Shown here: in pieces, positions 30,581-41,926 of the stretch | Position numbering within the stretch: the stretch's first letter is position 1 | How the letters are laid out: the number at the start of each line of letters is the position of its first letter | From: Arenicellales bacterium | GTDB taxonomy: Bacteria; Pseudomonadota; Gammaproteobacteria; Arenicellales; JAHEKD01 | Direction: 5' to 3' | Length of the DNA stretch: 64,000 nucleotides | Assembly (NCBI GenBank): GCA_028284225.1 | Contig: JANQSD010000013.1 | Coordinates: 200,422-264,421, forward strand | Translations under genes and position numbers: made by a program | Notes under the pieces: generated by a model | Seen by the model: the letters and a program-made list of their open reading frames with translations, nothing else | Told to the model about the DNA's origin: nothing | Database searches by the model: none

Positions 30581-31216
30581 CTAAATATTTTTATCGCTGA
30601 ATTCACATAACTGATTGATTTTACAAGCCTTACACTCTGGATTTCGTGCCTTACATACATAGCGGCCATGCAAAATCAGCCAATGATGTGCATCTAGTTT
30701 ATACTCCTTGGGCACAAATTTAAGTAATTTTTTTTCAACTTCTAGCACATTTTTACCCGGTGCTATCCGGGTTCGGTTTGATACTCTAAATATATGTGTA
30801 TCCACAGCAATAGTCGGTTGCCCAAATGCTGTATTGAGTACAACATTAGCCGTTTTACGGCCTACGCCGGCCAAGGCTTCAAGTTGCTCACGATTATCGG
30901 GTACCGTGCCGTCATGTTTTTCCAATAAAGCTTTACTTAGTTTAATTACATTTTCAGCTTTACTATTATAAAGGCCGATGTTTTTGATGTATTTTTTAAG
31001 TTTAGTGGCACCCAGGTCAATGATTTGTTGAGGTGTATTTGCTACTTTATATAATTCTTCAGTCGCTTTATTGACTGAAACATCAGTCGCTTGTGCTGAT
31101 AAAACGACGGCAACCAGCAACTCAAAATTCGATTGATAATTCAATTCAGTTGTTGGTTTTGGATTAGTCGATTTAAGAATCGAAAAAATTTGTCTGCGCT
31201 TGTCAGCATTCATCAC
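30581..31216 (-). CDS. nth: endonuclease III
   Basis: HhH '[38 protein letters not shown]' and C-x6-C-x2-C-x5-C cluster motif. Confidence 0.97.
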   Translation of the reverse strand: MMNADKRRQIFSILKSTNPKPTTELNYQSNFELLVAVVLSAQATDVSVNKATEELYKVANTPQQIIDLGATKLKKYIKNIGLYNSKAENVIKLSKALLEKHDGTVPDNREQLEALAGVGRKTANVVLNTAFGQPTIAVDTHIFRVSNRTRIAPGKNVLEVEKKLLKFVPKEYKLDAHHWLILHGRYVCKARNPECKACKINQLCEFSDKNI

Positions 31217-31793
31217 GTTTACTCTTGGCTCGCTTAATTGAATCCTGAATCATCTTTTTACGATCCTGAGAGGCAAGTTTTTTCGATGGTTTTTTGTCAG
31301 AGATCCTTGCAATTCGGTTTTGACGTCGAAGACGTGCTTTATCTGCCGATTCAATCGAATAATCCTTCCAGGGACCACCAATAGCCCTGGTCGCCGGTGT
31401 TACCATTTTGATACAGTCCATAGGACAGGGTTCAATGCATAACTCACAGCCTGTGCATTCAGATTCAATGATACTGTGCATGAGTTTATTGGCACCGATG
31501 ATTGCGTCAACCGGGCAGACTTTTATACACAGCATACAGCCGATGCACTCATGCTCCATAATCTGTGCAACTTGCTTGGGCTGGTGTGTGCCATATTCTA
31601 TATTAAGCGGTTTAAAATCAAGCGCTAACAATTGGGCCAGGGCATTGATGGTTACATCACCTCCAGGCGGGCATTGATTAATCTCCGCTTCGCCGTCAGC
31701 AATCGCCTGCGCATACTCCTTGCAACCGGGATAACTGCACTTTGTACATTGCGTTTGTGGTAAACAGTGATCGATTTGCTCAACTGAGACCAT
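31203..31793 (-). CDS. RnfB/RsxB-like 2x[4Fe-4S] electron transport protein (no N-terminal TM)
   Basis: '[19 protein letters not shown]...[17 protein letters not shown]...[17 protein letters not shown]'. Confidence 0.9.
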   Translation of the reverse strand: MVSVEQIDHCLPQTQCTKCSYPGCKEYAQAIADGEAEINQCPPGGDVTINALAQLLALDFKPLNIEYGTHQPKQVAQIMEHECIGCMLCIKVCPVDAIIGANKLMHSIIESECTGCELCIEPCPMDCIKMVTPATRAIGGPWKDYSIESADKARLRRQNRIARISDKKPSKKLASQDRKKMIQDSIKRAKSKRDEC

Positions 31794-33820
31794 TAACTGA
31801 CTTGCATACCTGGTTTGGCACCACTATCCGGAGAAATTAACCATAAATCACTGCCTCCTGGTCCGGCAGATAATACCATGCCTTCTGAAACGCCAAAGCG
31901 CATTTTACGCGGCGCCAGATTGGCAACCACTACAGCATATTTTCCAACCAAGTCTTCAGGCCTGTAGGCTGATTTAATGCCGGAAAAGACATTGCGTTTC
32001 TCATCACCTAAATCAAGGGTCAATTGCAAAAGCTTGTCAGCACCTTCGACATGATTCGCCTCAATAATCAATGCAACACGCAAATCAATCTTGGCAAAAT
32101 CGTCGGTACTTATGGTTGAAGGCTGTTCACTCACACTATTTTCCTTTTTAGTTTCGGGTTGATAAGCCATTTCCGCTTGTAACATTTTTTCTACTTGTGC
32201 AGAGTCAATGCGCTTTAATAAATGAACATAAGTCGCCAGTTCATGATTCAGCAATGGTTGATCAATATTCTTCCAACTATCATTAGCGACAATTTGGGTA
32301 TTAAGAAATTGTTCACTTCGTTGTGCTAACCCCGGTAAAACCGGTGTTAAATACATCATAATGATACGAAATAAATTAATGCCCTGAGTACAAATTAAAT
32401 GCAACTCGTTTTCTTTTTCAAGGTCTTTCGCTAATACCCATGGCTGTTTTTCGTCAATATACTGATTTGCTAAATCGGCAAGGCTCATTATTTTTCTTAT
32501 CAGACGACTATAGTGGCGATTTTCATAATAATCGGTTATTTGTGCTTTAGCGTCGACAATCTGCTCAAATAATTGCTGATCCTCTAACGTCCCGGCCAAT
32601 CGATTATTGAATCGCTTTTTAATAAATCCGGCACAACGACTGGCAATATTCACAAGCTTGCCGACCAAGTCGGCATTGACCCGCTGAACAAAATCATCGA
32701 GATTAAGATCAATGTCTTCGATTTGCGAATTCAATTTAGCGGCATAATAGTAGCGTATATAATCCGCATCAAAATGATCTAAATAGGTCCGTGCCCGAAT
32801 AAACGTACCCCGGGATTTAGACATCTTTTCACCGTTCACCGTCAAAAAGCCATGAGCAAAAATCGCGGTCGGTGTCCGATAGCCGGAACCATGCAACATC
32901 GCCGGCCAAAACAGAGCGTGAAAATAAAGAATATCCTTGCCGATAATATGATACAGCTCAGTGCTTGAATCCGGATGCCAGTACTCGTTAAAGTCCAGAT
33001 CATTTTTGTCACAATAATTCTTGAAGCTTGCCATGTAACCGATTGGAGCATCCAGCCAAACATAAAAGAATTTATCTTCTGTCCCCGGAATCTTAAACCC
33101 GAAGTAGGGAGCGTCACGAGAAATATCCCAATCTTGCAATCCGGCTTCAAACCATTCGTTAAGTTTATTGCTGGCTTGTTTTTGTACTCGCTTTGAATCT
33201 GAAATCCAGTTTTGCAAAAACTCACCAAACTCGGCCAATTTAAAAAAGTAATGCTCTGATTCTTTTTCAATCGGTGGCTCTCCGGATAACACCGATCTGG
33301 GATTAATCAAATCTGTTGGAGAATAAGTCGCGCCGCAATTCTCGCAACTATCACCGTACTGATCTTCGGTTTTACAATTCGGACATTGCCCCTTAATAAA
33401 CCGATCAGGCAAAAACATTTTTTCTCTGGCATCATAGGCCTGCATGATCGTTCGCCGATCAATATAACCTTTATCATTTAGACGATTAAATATTTGCTCG
33501 GCGAAATATCGATTTTCATCAGAATGAGTGGTGTAATAATTATCAAAGCTAATGTCGAAATCCGCAAAGTCCTGCCTGTGCTCAACAGCAACAGCTTCAA
33601 TCAATTGTTCAGGCGTAACTCCCTCATTCTTGGCTTTGATCATGATCGGCGTGCCATGAGCATCTTCGGCGCAAACCAGATGCACGTCATGGCCACAAAG
33701 CCGTTGAAAACGAACCCATATGTCACCTTGTACATGTTCAACCATGTGCCCCAAATGCAAGGAGCCATTAGCATAGGGTAGTGCATGGGTAACCAGAATT
33801 TTTCTTTTATTCTCGCTCAT
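31793..33820 (-). CDS. metG: methionyl-tRNA synthetase with C-terminal tRNA-binding domain
   Basis: '[34 protein letters not shown]', KMSKSRG, four-Cys zinc region, EMAP-like C-terminus. Confidence 0.97.
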   Translation of the reverse strand: MSENKRKILVTHALPYANGSLHLGHMVEHVQGDIWVRFQRLCGHDVHLVCAEDAHGTPIMIKAKNEGVTPEQLIEAVAVEHRQDFADFDISFDNYYTTHSDENRYFAEQIFNRLNDKGYIDRRTIMQAYDAREKMFLPDRFIKGQCPNCKTEDQYGDSCENCGATYSPTDLINPRSVLSGEPPIEKESEHYFFKLAEFGEFLQNWISDSKRVQKQASNKLNEWFEAGLQDWDISRDAPYFGFKIPGTEDKFFYVWLDAPIGYMASFKNYCDKNDLDFNEYWHPDSSTELYHIIGKDILYFHALFWPAMLHGSGYRTPTAIFAHGFLTVNGEKMSKSRGTFIRARTYLDHFDADYIRYYYAAKLNSQIEDIDLNLDDFVQRVNADLVGKLVNIASRCAGFIKKRFNNRLAGTLEDQQLFEQIVDAKAQITDYYENRHYSRLIRKIMSLADLANQYIDEKQPWVLAKDLEKENELHLICTQGINLFRIIMMYLTPVLPGLAQRSEQFLNTQIVANDSWKNIDQPLLNHELATYVHLLKRIDSAQVEKMLQAEMAYQPETKKENSVSEQPSTISTDDFAKIDLRVALIIEANHVEGADKLLQLTLDLGDEKRNVFSGIKSAYRPEDLVGKYAVVVANLAPRKMRFGVSEGMVLSAGPGGSDLWLISPDSGAKPGMQVS

Positions 33821-33886
33821 TTAACTTGATAATCACGTCTTCATTACAAATTTCAACAAACAGGCTATTATAGGTCAACATTACAT

Positions 33887-35899
33887 ATGTCAGTTCAACT
33901 GATTGCGCTAAATTCACTTAAAAAAAGTACCCACGGCATTTGGGTCAGTCCGGATGCTGACAATGATTTTGGTTATAGCGATGGTAGTAACGAAGAGCAA
34001 TATTTAGTTGACCTATTTAAGTCAAGTCGGGATTTGAGCCTCGGCTCCCAGGAACTGGCGGCAGCCATTCAAGATTGGGCTTCACTTTACCATCTGAGTA
34101 CTAAGCGGGCTAATCTACTCAGAAACATTAATCTAGCTACCGACGCAAAGATATTAGAACTTGGTTGTGGTTGTGGTGCTATCACTCGCTATCTTGCAGA
34201 ACAGGCTTATCAGGTCACCGCTGTAGAGGGCAGCCTAAAGCGGGCTGAGATTGCCAGATTGCGTAATCGTGATATGTCAAATGCCGAAATTATTTGTCAC
34301 AACTTCAATACACTTAATCTGCCTGCTGAACATTATGACGCTGTTCTTTTTATTGGAGTGCTGGAGTACGCTAAACGATTCTCGGGGCAAACTGAAATTA
34401 GCCCGGAACAAGCTGTGATTCAATTACTCAATAAAGCAAAAAACACGTTAAAACCTCAGGGGCTAATTCTCATCGCCATTGAGAATCGTACCGGACTAAA
34501 ATACGAACTTGGTGCGCTGGAAGATCATCTCGCTATAGCCGGCGCCGGTTTGAATAACTATAAAGGTTATGAGTCTACCGGCATCAAGACCTATGATTAC
34601 ACCCAGTGGCAAGAAATTTTTGCTGAATCAGGATTGGCAAATACAGTTTATTTCCCTTTCCCGGATTACAAACTGCCAGATATGGTTATTTGTGGCAATA
34701 TCGATCAGCAAGATGCCGAATACTTAAGCTCACAAATACACAGTAATGATCCAATATCAAACTGGACAATGCCGCAATCTGAGCAACAACAATGGCTGGA
34801 TATACTGCTGCAAGCCAAATTACCTGAAAAAACCAACTCCTTCGGTTTTATTGCAACCAAGACAGAACTAAGTACAAATAAAATCTTTAACAACAATTGG
34901 TGTCTGTATGACAGCAGTGAAATCAAGCCCGAACTCAATTTAAGCTTAAACAGTAATGAAAAAGAAAAAATCAATAAAATCAATCTATTAAGACGTATAT
35001 TTAATAAACCAAGTGAAGTAAAAAAATCATTACTAGACCATTGGCTTGAGGCCTTTTCACAGTCACCCAACCAAGAAACCCTGACATTGCTGGCCAAAGC
35101 GTTTTTATCTGACTATCAGCATGCCTGGCCAAGCAAAAAGTTGCTGGATTTAAACCAGGTTATGTCGGTCCCACAAAAAACAGCCTTACAATATGCTAAA
35201 TATTGGCAACCGCAAACCGACGTAACCGTTGAACAACAACTATTTCATTTATTGCTTGATTTTTGTTTTAACTATAAAAAGTTTCTGGCTAAGGCAAGTG
35301 ATTTGCATTTGCACAGCATAAAACAGATCATTATCAATGTTTTCAATGAGCTTGATTTGGATTTGGAACAATTTGAGTCCAGCCTGATTCGATTTGAACA
35401 GGAATTTATGGACTGCTCTCAAATAAGCAATAGGAGAATTGAACATGATCTAAAAACGCTTATTTCAAGTTTTGATCAACACGGCTTTGCTTACGTCAAC
35501 TCGCAACTATTCTTTAGTAAGCACCCCAACCAATTTACTCAAGACGCTTCGAAAAGCATCTTGACCAAGCAAACAGGGTCGCTGGTGCAGCTATCTTTTA
35601 ATGAATTAGAAAGCGACTGTACAAACTTAAGATTCGACCCTTGTGATCATCTGCATGGCGACCAGCATTTCGTTTTTCTTGATAGCATCGATATACTGGA
35701 TAACAATAGTCATTCGACCACACGAATCAATCTTGCCGATAACCTAAACATTCAAGACATGGAACAAACAAGTCCAGAAAAACAAATATTCAAAGTGAAA
35801 GGAATTGATCCGCAGATTATTTTTTCTCTACCTGATAATTTAAAAAAGACTAGCTCCAGTTATAATCTTACTGTTGGAATACAATGGCTGGGAAAATAA
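33887..35899 (+). CDS. class I SAM-dependent methyltransferase domain protein, long uncharacterised C-terminal region
   Basis: 'DAKILELGCGCGAITRYLAEQAYQVTAVEGSLKRAEIARLRN' motif I region; the last ~400 aa not recognised. Confidence 0.8.
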   Translation: MSVQLIALNSLKKSTHGIWVSPDADNDFGYSDGSNEEQYLVDLFKSSRDLSLGSQELAAAIQDWASLYHLSTKRANLLRNINLATDAKILELGCGCGAITRYLAEQAYQVTAVEGSLKRAEIARLRNRDMSNAEIICHNFNTLNLPAEHYDAVLFIGVLEYAKRFSGQTEISPEQAVIQLLNKAKNTLKPQGLILIAIENRTGLKYELGALEDHLAIAGAGLNNYKGYESTGIKTYDYTQWQEIFAESGLANTVYFPFPDYKLPDMVICGNIDQQDAEYLSSQIHSNDPISNWTMPQSEQQQWLDILLQAKLPEKTNSFGFIATKTELSTNKIFNNNWCLYDSSEIKPELNLSLNSNEKEKINKINLLRRIFNKPSEVKKSLLDHWLEAFSQSPNQETLTLLAKAFLSDYQHAWPSKKLLDLNQVMSVPQKTALQYAKYWQPQTDVTVEQQLFHLLLDFCFNYKKFLAKASDLHLHSIKQIIINVFNELDLDLEQFESSLIRFEQEFMDCSQISNRRIEHDLKTLISSFDQHGFAYVNSQLFFSKHPNQFTQDASKSILTKQTGSLVQLSFNELESDCTNLRFDPCDHLHGDQHFVFLDSIDILDNNSHSTTRINLADNLNIQDMEQTSPEKQIFKVKGIDPQIIFSLPDNLKKTSSSYNLTVGIQWLGK

Positions 35900-35917
35900 T
35901 CAACTTTATTCAAATAT

Positions 35918-36484
35918 ATGGCAATTAAATCAGACAAATGGATCAGAAAGATGGCTCAACAGCACGGCATGATTGAGCCATTTGAAGCAAATCAAATTCG
36001 ATATAATGATAATCAAAAAGTTATCTCCTATGGCACCTCGAGCTATGGTTATGATATTCGTTGTTCAGATGAATTTAAAATTTTCACCAACATTAATTCA
36101 GCCATTGTCGACCCTAAAAACTTTGACGCCAACAGTTTTGTTGACTTCAAAGGTGACGTTTGCATCATTCCCCCTAATTCATTTGCATTGGCTAGGACCA
36201 TAGAATATTTTCGTATACCCAGAAATGTTTTAACCGTCTGTCTTGGCAAGTCAACTTACGCACGCTGTGGAATTATTGTTAATGTCACACCATTTGAGCC
36301 CGAGTGGGAAGGACATGTTACACTTGAATTTTCGAACACCACACCGCTGCCGGCTAAAATTTATGCCAATGAAGGTGTGGCTCAAGTGTTATTTTTCGAA
36401 AGTGACGAAGAATGTGAAGTGTCCTATAAGGATCGTGGCGGCAAATATCAAGGGCAGCAAGGGGTAACCTTGCCCAGAACTTAA
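35918..36484 (+). CDS. dcd: dCTP deaminase
   Basis: '[23 protein letters not shown]...[15 protein letters not shown]...[36 protein letters not shown]'. Confidence 0.97.
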   Translation: MAIKSDKWIRKMAQQHGMIEPFEANQIRYNDNQKVISYGTSSYGYDIRCSDEFKIFTNINSAIVDPKNFDANSFVDFKGDVCIIPPNSFALARTIEYFRIPRNVLTVCLGKSTYARCGIIVNVTPFEPEWEGHVTLEFSNTTPLPAKIYANEGVAQVLFFESDEECEVSYKDRGGKYQGQQGVTLPRT

Positions 36485-36507
36485 GACCAAGGAAATCAGA
36501 ATCCAGT

Positions 36508-37581
36508 ATGTCAGGTAACACAATCGGCAAACTTTTCACCTTAACGACGTTTGGTGAAAGTCACGGCTTAGCTCTCGGCGGTATTATTGATGGATGTCCG
36601 CCTGGTATGAGTCTGTCGGAAGCGGATATCCAGCCCGATTTAGATCGACGTAAGCCCGGGACATCAAAATTCACAACCCAGCGACGTGAAGACGATCAAG
36701 TTGAAATTCTTTCTGGTGTATTCGAAGGCAAAACAACCGGTACACCAATCGGCTTGTTGATTCGAAACAAAGATCAACGCAGTAAAGACTATTCTGAGAT
36801 CAAGGATAAATACCGGCCCGGTCACGCTGATTTCACCTATGACAAAAAATATGGCATCCGCGATTATCGTGGAGGAGGGCGATCTTCTGCACGAGAAACA
36901 GCAATTCGTGTGGCAGCTGGCGCGGTTGCAAAAAAATATTTAAAAGATTCCTGCGGTATTCAGATCCAAGCATATGTATCGCAAATTGGAGATCTGAAAA
37001 TAAATCAAATTGATTGGGGTTTTATTGAAACTAACGCATTATTTTGTCCTGATCCGACTATTCTCAACCAAATGGAGGATTTCATCGACACAGTGCGAAA
37101 AACAGGTGATTCAATTGGCGCCAAAATCGATGTAGTCGCCCAGAATGTACCTGTTGGTTTGGGCGAACCGATTTTCAACAAACTAGATGTTGATATTGCA
37201 GCAGCATTAATGAGTATAAATGCGGTTAAGGGTGTTGAAATTGGTGCCGGTTTCGATTCCGTCAGCCAAAAAGGTTCCGAACACCGGGATCAAATAACCC
37301 CTGAAGGTTTTATATCAAACAACTCGGGTGGGATTTTGGGTGGCATTAGTTCAGGCCAGGATATAAAGGCCAGCCTGGCTTTGAAACCAGCTTCCAGCAT
37401 TCTAATCGAAGGCAATACAGTGGATAAAAATAACACTCAAACCACAATTGTTACTAAAGGCAGACATGACCCTTGTGTAGGAATTCGTGCAGTACCTATT
37501 GCCGAGGCAATGTTAGCATTGGTGCTAATAGATCATTTGCTACGTCATCGTGGGCAAAACTTTGACGTTATAAAAAGTTAA
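36508..37581 (+). CDS. aroC: chorismate synthase
   Basis: '[34 protein letters not shown]'; '[14 protein letters not shown]'. Confidence 0.98.
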   Translation: MSGNTIGKLFTLTTFGESHGLALGGIIDGCPPGMSLSEADIQPDLDRRKPGTSKFTTQRREDDQVEILSGVFEGKTTGTPIGLLIRNKDQRSKDYSEIKDKYRPGHADFTYDKKYGIRDYRGGGRSSARETAIRVAAGAVAKKYLKDSCGIQIQAYVSQIGDLKINQIDWGFIETNALFCPDPTILNQMEDFIDTVRKTGDSIGAKIDVVAQNVPVGLGEPIFNKLDVDIAAALMSINAVKGVEIGAGFDSVSQKGSEHRDQITPEGFISNNSGGILGGISSGQDIKASLALKPASSILIEGNTVDKNNTQTTIVTKGRHDPCVGIRAVPIAEAMLALVLIDHLLRHRGQNFDVIKS

Positions 37582-37634
37582 TTCGCTATTTTTAATCAGC
37601 TGCTTATAATTGGGCAACAATTTAAGGAAGACTG

Positions 37635-38687
37635 ATGATTAGTTTAAAAGCAGCACTGATACCGTTTGTGCTTGCTCTGACTGCAAGTGTTTTTATGACA
37701 CTAGCTCTAAAACGCATCGCGGGTAAAGTCGGATTGGTTGATTATCCGGACCGCTCACAACATAAAACCCATTCACATCCAGCTGCATTAGTGGGTGGAA
37801 TCAGTATATTTATTTCATTTTGTTTTACCCTGTTATTTATAAACATACCGATAGCGGAACTTAGACCGTTATTCGCGGCATCTATAGTGCTTGTGGTTAT
37901 CGGCGTCCTGGATGACTTACATGAACTTTCTCCTTTGATGCGATTCGCAAGCCAGATTATTGCCTGCTGTATCATGATTTTCGTCGGTAAAACTTATATT
38001 CATGAACTTGGAGCACTGTTTACAGATCAGATTTTTACGCTTGGTGTTTTTGCCATTCCATTCACCGTATTTGCTGTTGTCGGTGTCATCAATGCATTTA
38101 ATATGTCAGATGGAATGGACGGACAGTCAGGCATACTTGCGATGTCCATCTTATTGCTGTTGATAGGACTATGCTATCTGCAAGATAACACCCGGGGCGC
38201 AACTATATTATTAGCCTTGCTGGGTGCCGTGGCTGGCTTTTTGTTTTTTAATTTACGCTGGTCAGCAAACAAAGCGGCCAGTGTGTTTATGGGTGATGCC
38301 GGCAGCATGTTTATTGGATTTATTATCTGCTGGTATTTAATCCAACTCTCACAGGGTGAACAAGCAATGATCAAACCCATTACTGCAGTCTGGATTCTGG
38401 CATTACCGATCAGTGATACGCTGACTGTGATGATACGGCGAATATTGCATCGTAAATCTCCACTCAAGGCTGATCGTAGCCATTATCACCACTTATTACA
38501 GGCCAGCGGGATGAGTATCAACAGCATACTTATTATTCTTGTTGCCATGACTGTTGGTTTTGGCGGTCTTGCCCACATGCTTCAGGCTATCCCGGGCATG
38601 GAAAAATTCATGTTTTATGGGTATTTATTATTTCTATTAACTTATTACTTGTGGTCTGCTAGAAAGATTAAACAGCTGGAAAAGTAA
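37635..38687 (+). CDS. undecaprenyl-phosphate GlcNAc-1-phosphate transferase-like (WecA/MraY family)
   Basis: 'DYPDRSQHKTHSHPAALVGGISIFISF...VLDDLHELSPLMRF...NAFNMSDGMDGQSG...VFMGDAGSMFIGF'. Confidence 0.9.
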   Translation: MISLKAALIPFVLALTASVFMTLALKRIAGKVGLVDYPDRSQHKTHSHPAALVGGISIFISFCFTLLFINIPIAELRPLFAASIVLVVIGVLDDLHELSPLMRFASQIIACCIMIFVGKTYIHELGALFTDQIFTLGVFAIPFTVFAVVGVINAFNMSDGMDGQSGILAMSILLLLIGLCYLQDNTRGATILLALLGAVAGFLFFNLRWSANKAASVFMGDAGSMFIGFIICWYLIQLSQGEQAMIKPITAVWILALPISDTLTVMIRRILHRKSPLKADRSHYHHLLQASGMSINSILIILVAMTVGFGGLAHMLQAIPGMEKFMFYGYLLFLLTYYLWSARKIKQLEK

Positions 38688-38733
38688 AAAGCCTCGCTTT
38701 GGAACCTGCGTAAAAACGACCATTGAAACCCTC

Positions 38734-38761
38734 AAAAACCTGCTCGTATGAGCAGGTTTTT
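38734..38761. terminator. rho-independent terminator
   Basis: AAAAACCTGCTC-GTAT-GAGCAGGTTTTT. Confidence 0.85.
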
Positions 38762-39094
38762 GGCTGTGGTCCTTAACAGTTTAAATTTATTGATATTTCC
38801 TTAGATACAGTTTTGCTAAAATAAAATTACGTTTTGAGAGTTCAATTTATAGAAACATCACTGACTGGAACACTGTTACTCACCGCAATTTGGTTTAAAT
38901 ATCATGTTTGCTTTATTTCTTCCCGGAATTTTTACTTCAGTGGGGTTCCTAGTTTTAGGGGGTTTCCATATTTTTTATCTGTTCAGGAAAAATAAAATAA
39001 TAATTTAAATTTTTTTAAGCATCGTTATCTTGGTTATCATTTAAGTATTAAAGTTTAGCCAAGCGGCACATTAATTATCCAAAAAGTATTTTTA

Positions 39095-39448
39095 TCAATG
39101 AATCTGAACCCAACGTATCCAACAAAAGGCTGGTAAGCTTGTGGGGTCATCAAGAGAGACAGTAACTTTACGACCTGTTAATTTTGCAGATAGTAAAGTT
39201 GTGTAGATTCGTTTCCCGTCGCTACTATCGCCATCGAATTTTGCTATCATATAAGAACCGCTCATCGTACATGTATGTGATCCAAAGACAGCATCAATGT
39301 AAGCATAATCTTCACCTATAGATCCTGTAAGATTAAAAATTCCTTTCACGAATCCAGTGCCATTGACATTACCTGCAATAGACAATTGACTAATAAAAAC
39401 AAATAACAAACCAGTAATTAGTTTTGAGTGTAATTTAAAATTAAACAT
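39095..39448 (-). CDS. small secreted protein of unknown function
   Basis: 117 aa with signal peptide, two Cys in the mature part. Confidence 0.6.
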   Translation of the reverse strand: MFNFKLHSKLITGLLFVFISQLSIAGNVNGTGFVKGIFNLTGSIGEDYAYIDAVFGSHTCTMSGSYMIAKFDGDSSDGKRIYTTLLSAKLTGRKVTVSLDDPTSLPAFCWIRWVQIH

Positions 39449-39470
39449 ATTTTTATCCTTGGATTATAAA

Positions 39471-41021
39471 TTAGTTGATAGATTGAATGTATTGTCTTAT
39501 GGGTTCCATTTCGTTGTGTAGACTTGCAGAGATTCGTTGATATAAGTCTTCCAACCCGATTCTAAAAAACCTGATTTCAGAAAAGTTAACCGGGCTTGGG
39601 TTTGGGAAAGCGCCATCATCTTGAAATAGACCGCTGTGAAACCGGTTATATTCTGCAAAGTAAAAAAATTGATCATCAATTAGCATGGTTGGATAACCGG
39701 TATCGAAGTAATTAATGTTATCGGTTGCAGCAATTTCAGTTAATTCCCCTGATTCAGGGTTCAAGCGGCTTATTACGGTACAAAATTCTTTTTGTTTAGT
39801 ACCATTTACGTCTATCACATTAAGTCTTCTGTAGGTGGCCAGGATGATGCCGTTAGGCAAAGTTAATAACTCCATTCCATGAATGCCAATGTCTGTCTCA
39901 GTAATAGCTAAACCGCTTTCGTCGGTAAAACCAATTTCTTTAAAATCCCAATCTGCTGTTGTACTTTCAGCATAGCCAAAAAAATACGATTTTTCATTTT
40001 CGCGCTTACGCGCAATAGCCACTATTGAACCATCATCTAAGAAAGCAAAGTCCGCTTCATTGGCACCGGCAGAATATTGAGGGCTTTCCGGAATACCTTT
40101 CCAGTTAGTGGCCTTTGAAACGGCGTTTGCATACGGGCTATTTAATAACTGGCTATAATCATCGCCCGGGCTAAAGTTAGCCGGAGCATAATTTTCGCCA
40201 TCATCACTACCGAAAAAAATAATTCCACCGGTTCTGAATGTGATGCTGGCAGTTCTGGGACCTACAAGATAGGCAAGGCTATAACTTTTATCACCAATCC
40301 ATCTGGTAGTGTGAAACCAATAGTCATTGTTGACACCTGTAGTTCGTACTAGCGGCGTCCAAGTGTTAGTAGCCGTATCAAGTTCGGAATAAACATTAAT
40401 TTGAATCCGATCTTTAAGTAATGGGTTATTTTCATCATTATCTTCATGAACGCCATTATTATTTGGTACTTCTGCTCCGGCATATTGATTCACAGCTACA
40501 AAGGTGAAGGTCAATTTTGCCGGTTGCCCATTGCTTGCTGGCTTCACCGATAATGTCATATCCTTAACATCATTTGTGTTATATGGGGAGAATTCGCCTG
40601 AGTTTGGATTTAGTTGTGGGGGTTCGATAACAAATTCTTTTGTCCAGCTGCTGCCATCGTTTGTAGAAGTAAAAATTACTACTCGACCTCCATAATGATG
40701 GCCTGACAATTGTTGACTAGGCTGAGTTTCAAATATGGCACTGGTGGGATATTTGGCAATCTCCTGAGCGGATCGACGATTTATGGCTCTAGACTCTCTA
40801 AAGGCTAGGTATAGTTTATTATTAAACTTTGCCAGAGTAGGAAAGCCCAGATGATCATCGCTATTAAAAGCTCCATTTGGATTCGTATCTTGAGTAGTTA
40901 TAGTTGTTATCAACTCATTATTTTGAGTTAGTGTTGAATTGCAAGCACTGTATAAAATTGTTGGGAGTAGAGATAAAACTACTAAGCAGCTGATTTTTTG
41001 TTTTATAAGGGTTGTCATCAT
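39471..41021 (-). CDS. secreted sialidase/Asp-box-like beta-propeller protein
   Basis: Signal peptide; Asp-box-like 'STNDGSSWTKEF' and 'GSDDGENYAP', long repeat-like beta architecture. Confidence 0.55.
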   Translation of the reverse strand: MMTTLIKQKISCLVVLSLLPTILYSACNSTLTQNNELITTITTQDTNPNGAFNSDDHLGFPTLAKFNNKLYLAFRESRAINRRSAQEIAKYPTSAIFETQPSQQLSGHHYGGRVVIFTSTNDGSSWTKEFVIEPPQLNPNSGEFSPYNTNDVKDMTLSVKPASNGQPAKLTFTFVAVNQYAGAEVPNNNGVHEDNDENNPLLKDRIQINVYSELDTATNTWTPLVRTTGVNNDYWFHTTRWIGDKSYSLAYLVGPRTASITFRTGGIIFFGSDDGENYAPANFSPGDDYSQLLNSPYANAVSKATNWKGIPESPQYSAGANEADFAFLDDGSIVAIARKRENEKSYFFGYAESTTADWDFKEIGFTDESGLAITETDIGIHGMELLTLPNGIILATYRRLNVIDVNGTKQKEFCTVISRLNPESGELTEIAATDNINYFDTGYPTMLIDDQFFYFAEYNRFHSGLFQDDGAFPNPSPVNFSEIRFFRIGLEDLYQRISASLHNEMEPIRQYIQSIN

Positions 41022-41140
41022 TATTGATCTTTTAAGTCATTCACTTTTTACTTCGATTGGATTGAAGATTATGACGACTTTGAAACGCATGGTCAAACAT
41101 ATATATTTTTACAGTAAATACCAGTTTTTAATTTGTATTT

Positions 41141-41765
41141 ATGAGTCTGATTAAAGAAGCTTCAACGATTGATGTGGATACAGACAAAGTCAATCAGACA
41201 CTTGAATTATTAACCAATCATCAACAGGAACTCGATACGATCAAAGCTAAGCTGGAATCTACCAAGCGTTCAAATTATTGTTCAACAGAATCCGATGCCC
41301 ATATCATGCGTACAGCAAATAAACATATTGTTCTCGGTTATAACGTCTAAACTGCCGTTAATGTGAATTCAGGTTTGATTGCGCATCATGAGGTCACGGA
41401 TGAGGCAAATGATCCCCGTCAATTACAGCCAGTGACTGAGCAGGTCAAAACCCAAGCCGATGTTGAAACATTATCCGTGGTTACGGATTCGGGTTATTCA
41501 AATGGTGAACAACTTGCAGCGTGTGAAGCCATACCCGCTAATCGGGCGATTAACAATCAAGGTGATTATTATCAGAAAAATGTGCGAAAGATATTTGACA
41601 CTACCCAGCAGTTGAACGACCGTTTGCACAAATCAAGCATCATCTTGGTATAAAACGCTTTCAATGCCGGGGATGGAAGGTGTGAAGGCTGAAATGACTT
41701 TATCGGTACTGAGTTATAACTTAAAACAGTTAATCAGCAAGACTGGAACTAAACAAACACTTTGA
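41141..41765 (+). pseudogene. degenerate transposase remnant (IS1182-like family)
   Basis: Frame reads ...HIMRTANKHIVLGYNV*TAVNVNSGLIAHHEVTDEANDPRQL...VVTDSGYSNGEQL; in-frame TAA at 41348-41350, frame change before C-terminal fragment MEGVKAEMTLSVLSYNLKQLI ending 41765. Confidence 0.85.
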
Positions 41766-41822
41766 TTGCTAACCGAATAAGTCAAAAAACTCACCTGATG
41801 AAAAAAACAAATTCAACTATAG

Positions 41823-41851
41823 AAAAAGCCTACTCGAAAGTAGGCTTTTTT
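41823..41851. terminator. bidirectional-looking rho-independent terminator
   Basis: AAAAAGCCTACT-CGAA-AGTAGGCTTTTTT. Confidence 0.85.
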
Positions 41852-41926
41852 ACTATCTACCGCTAAATTCTGCTTTTTACACAGGTCTTGGGAACGGGGC
41901 TTTCAAATTAAAACTAAATTTGGTGA

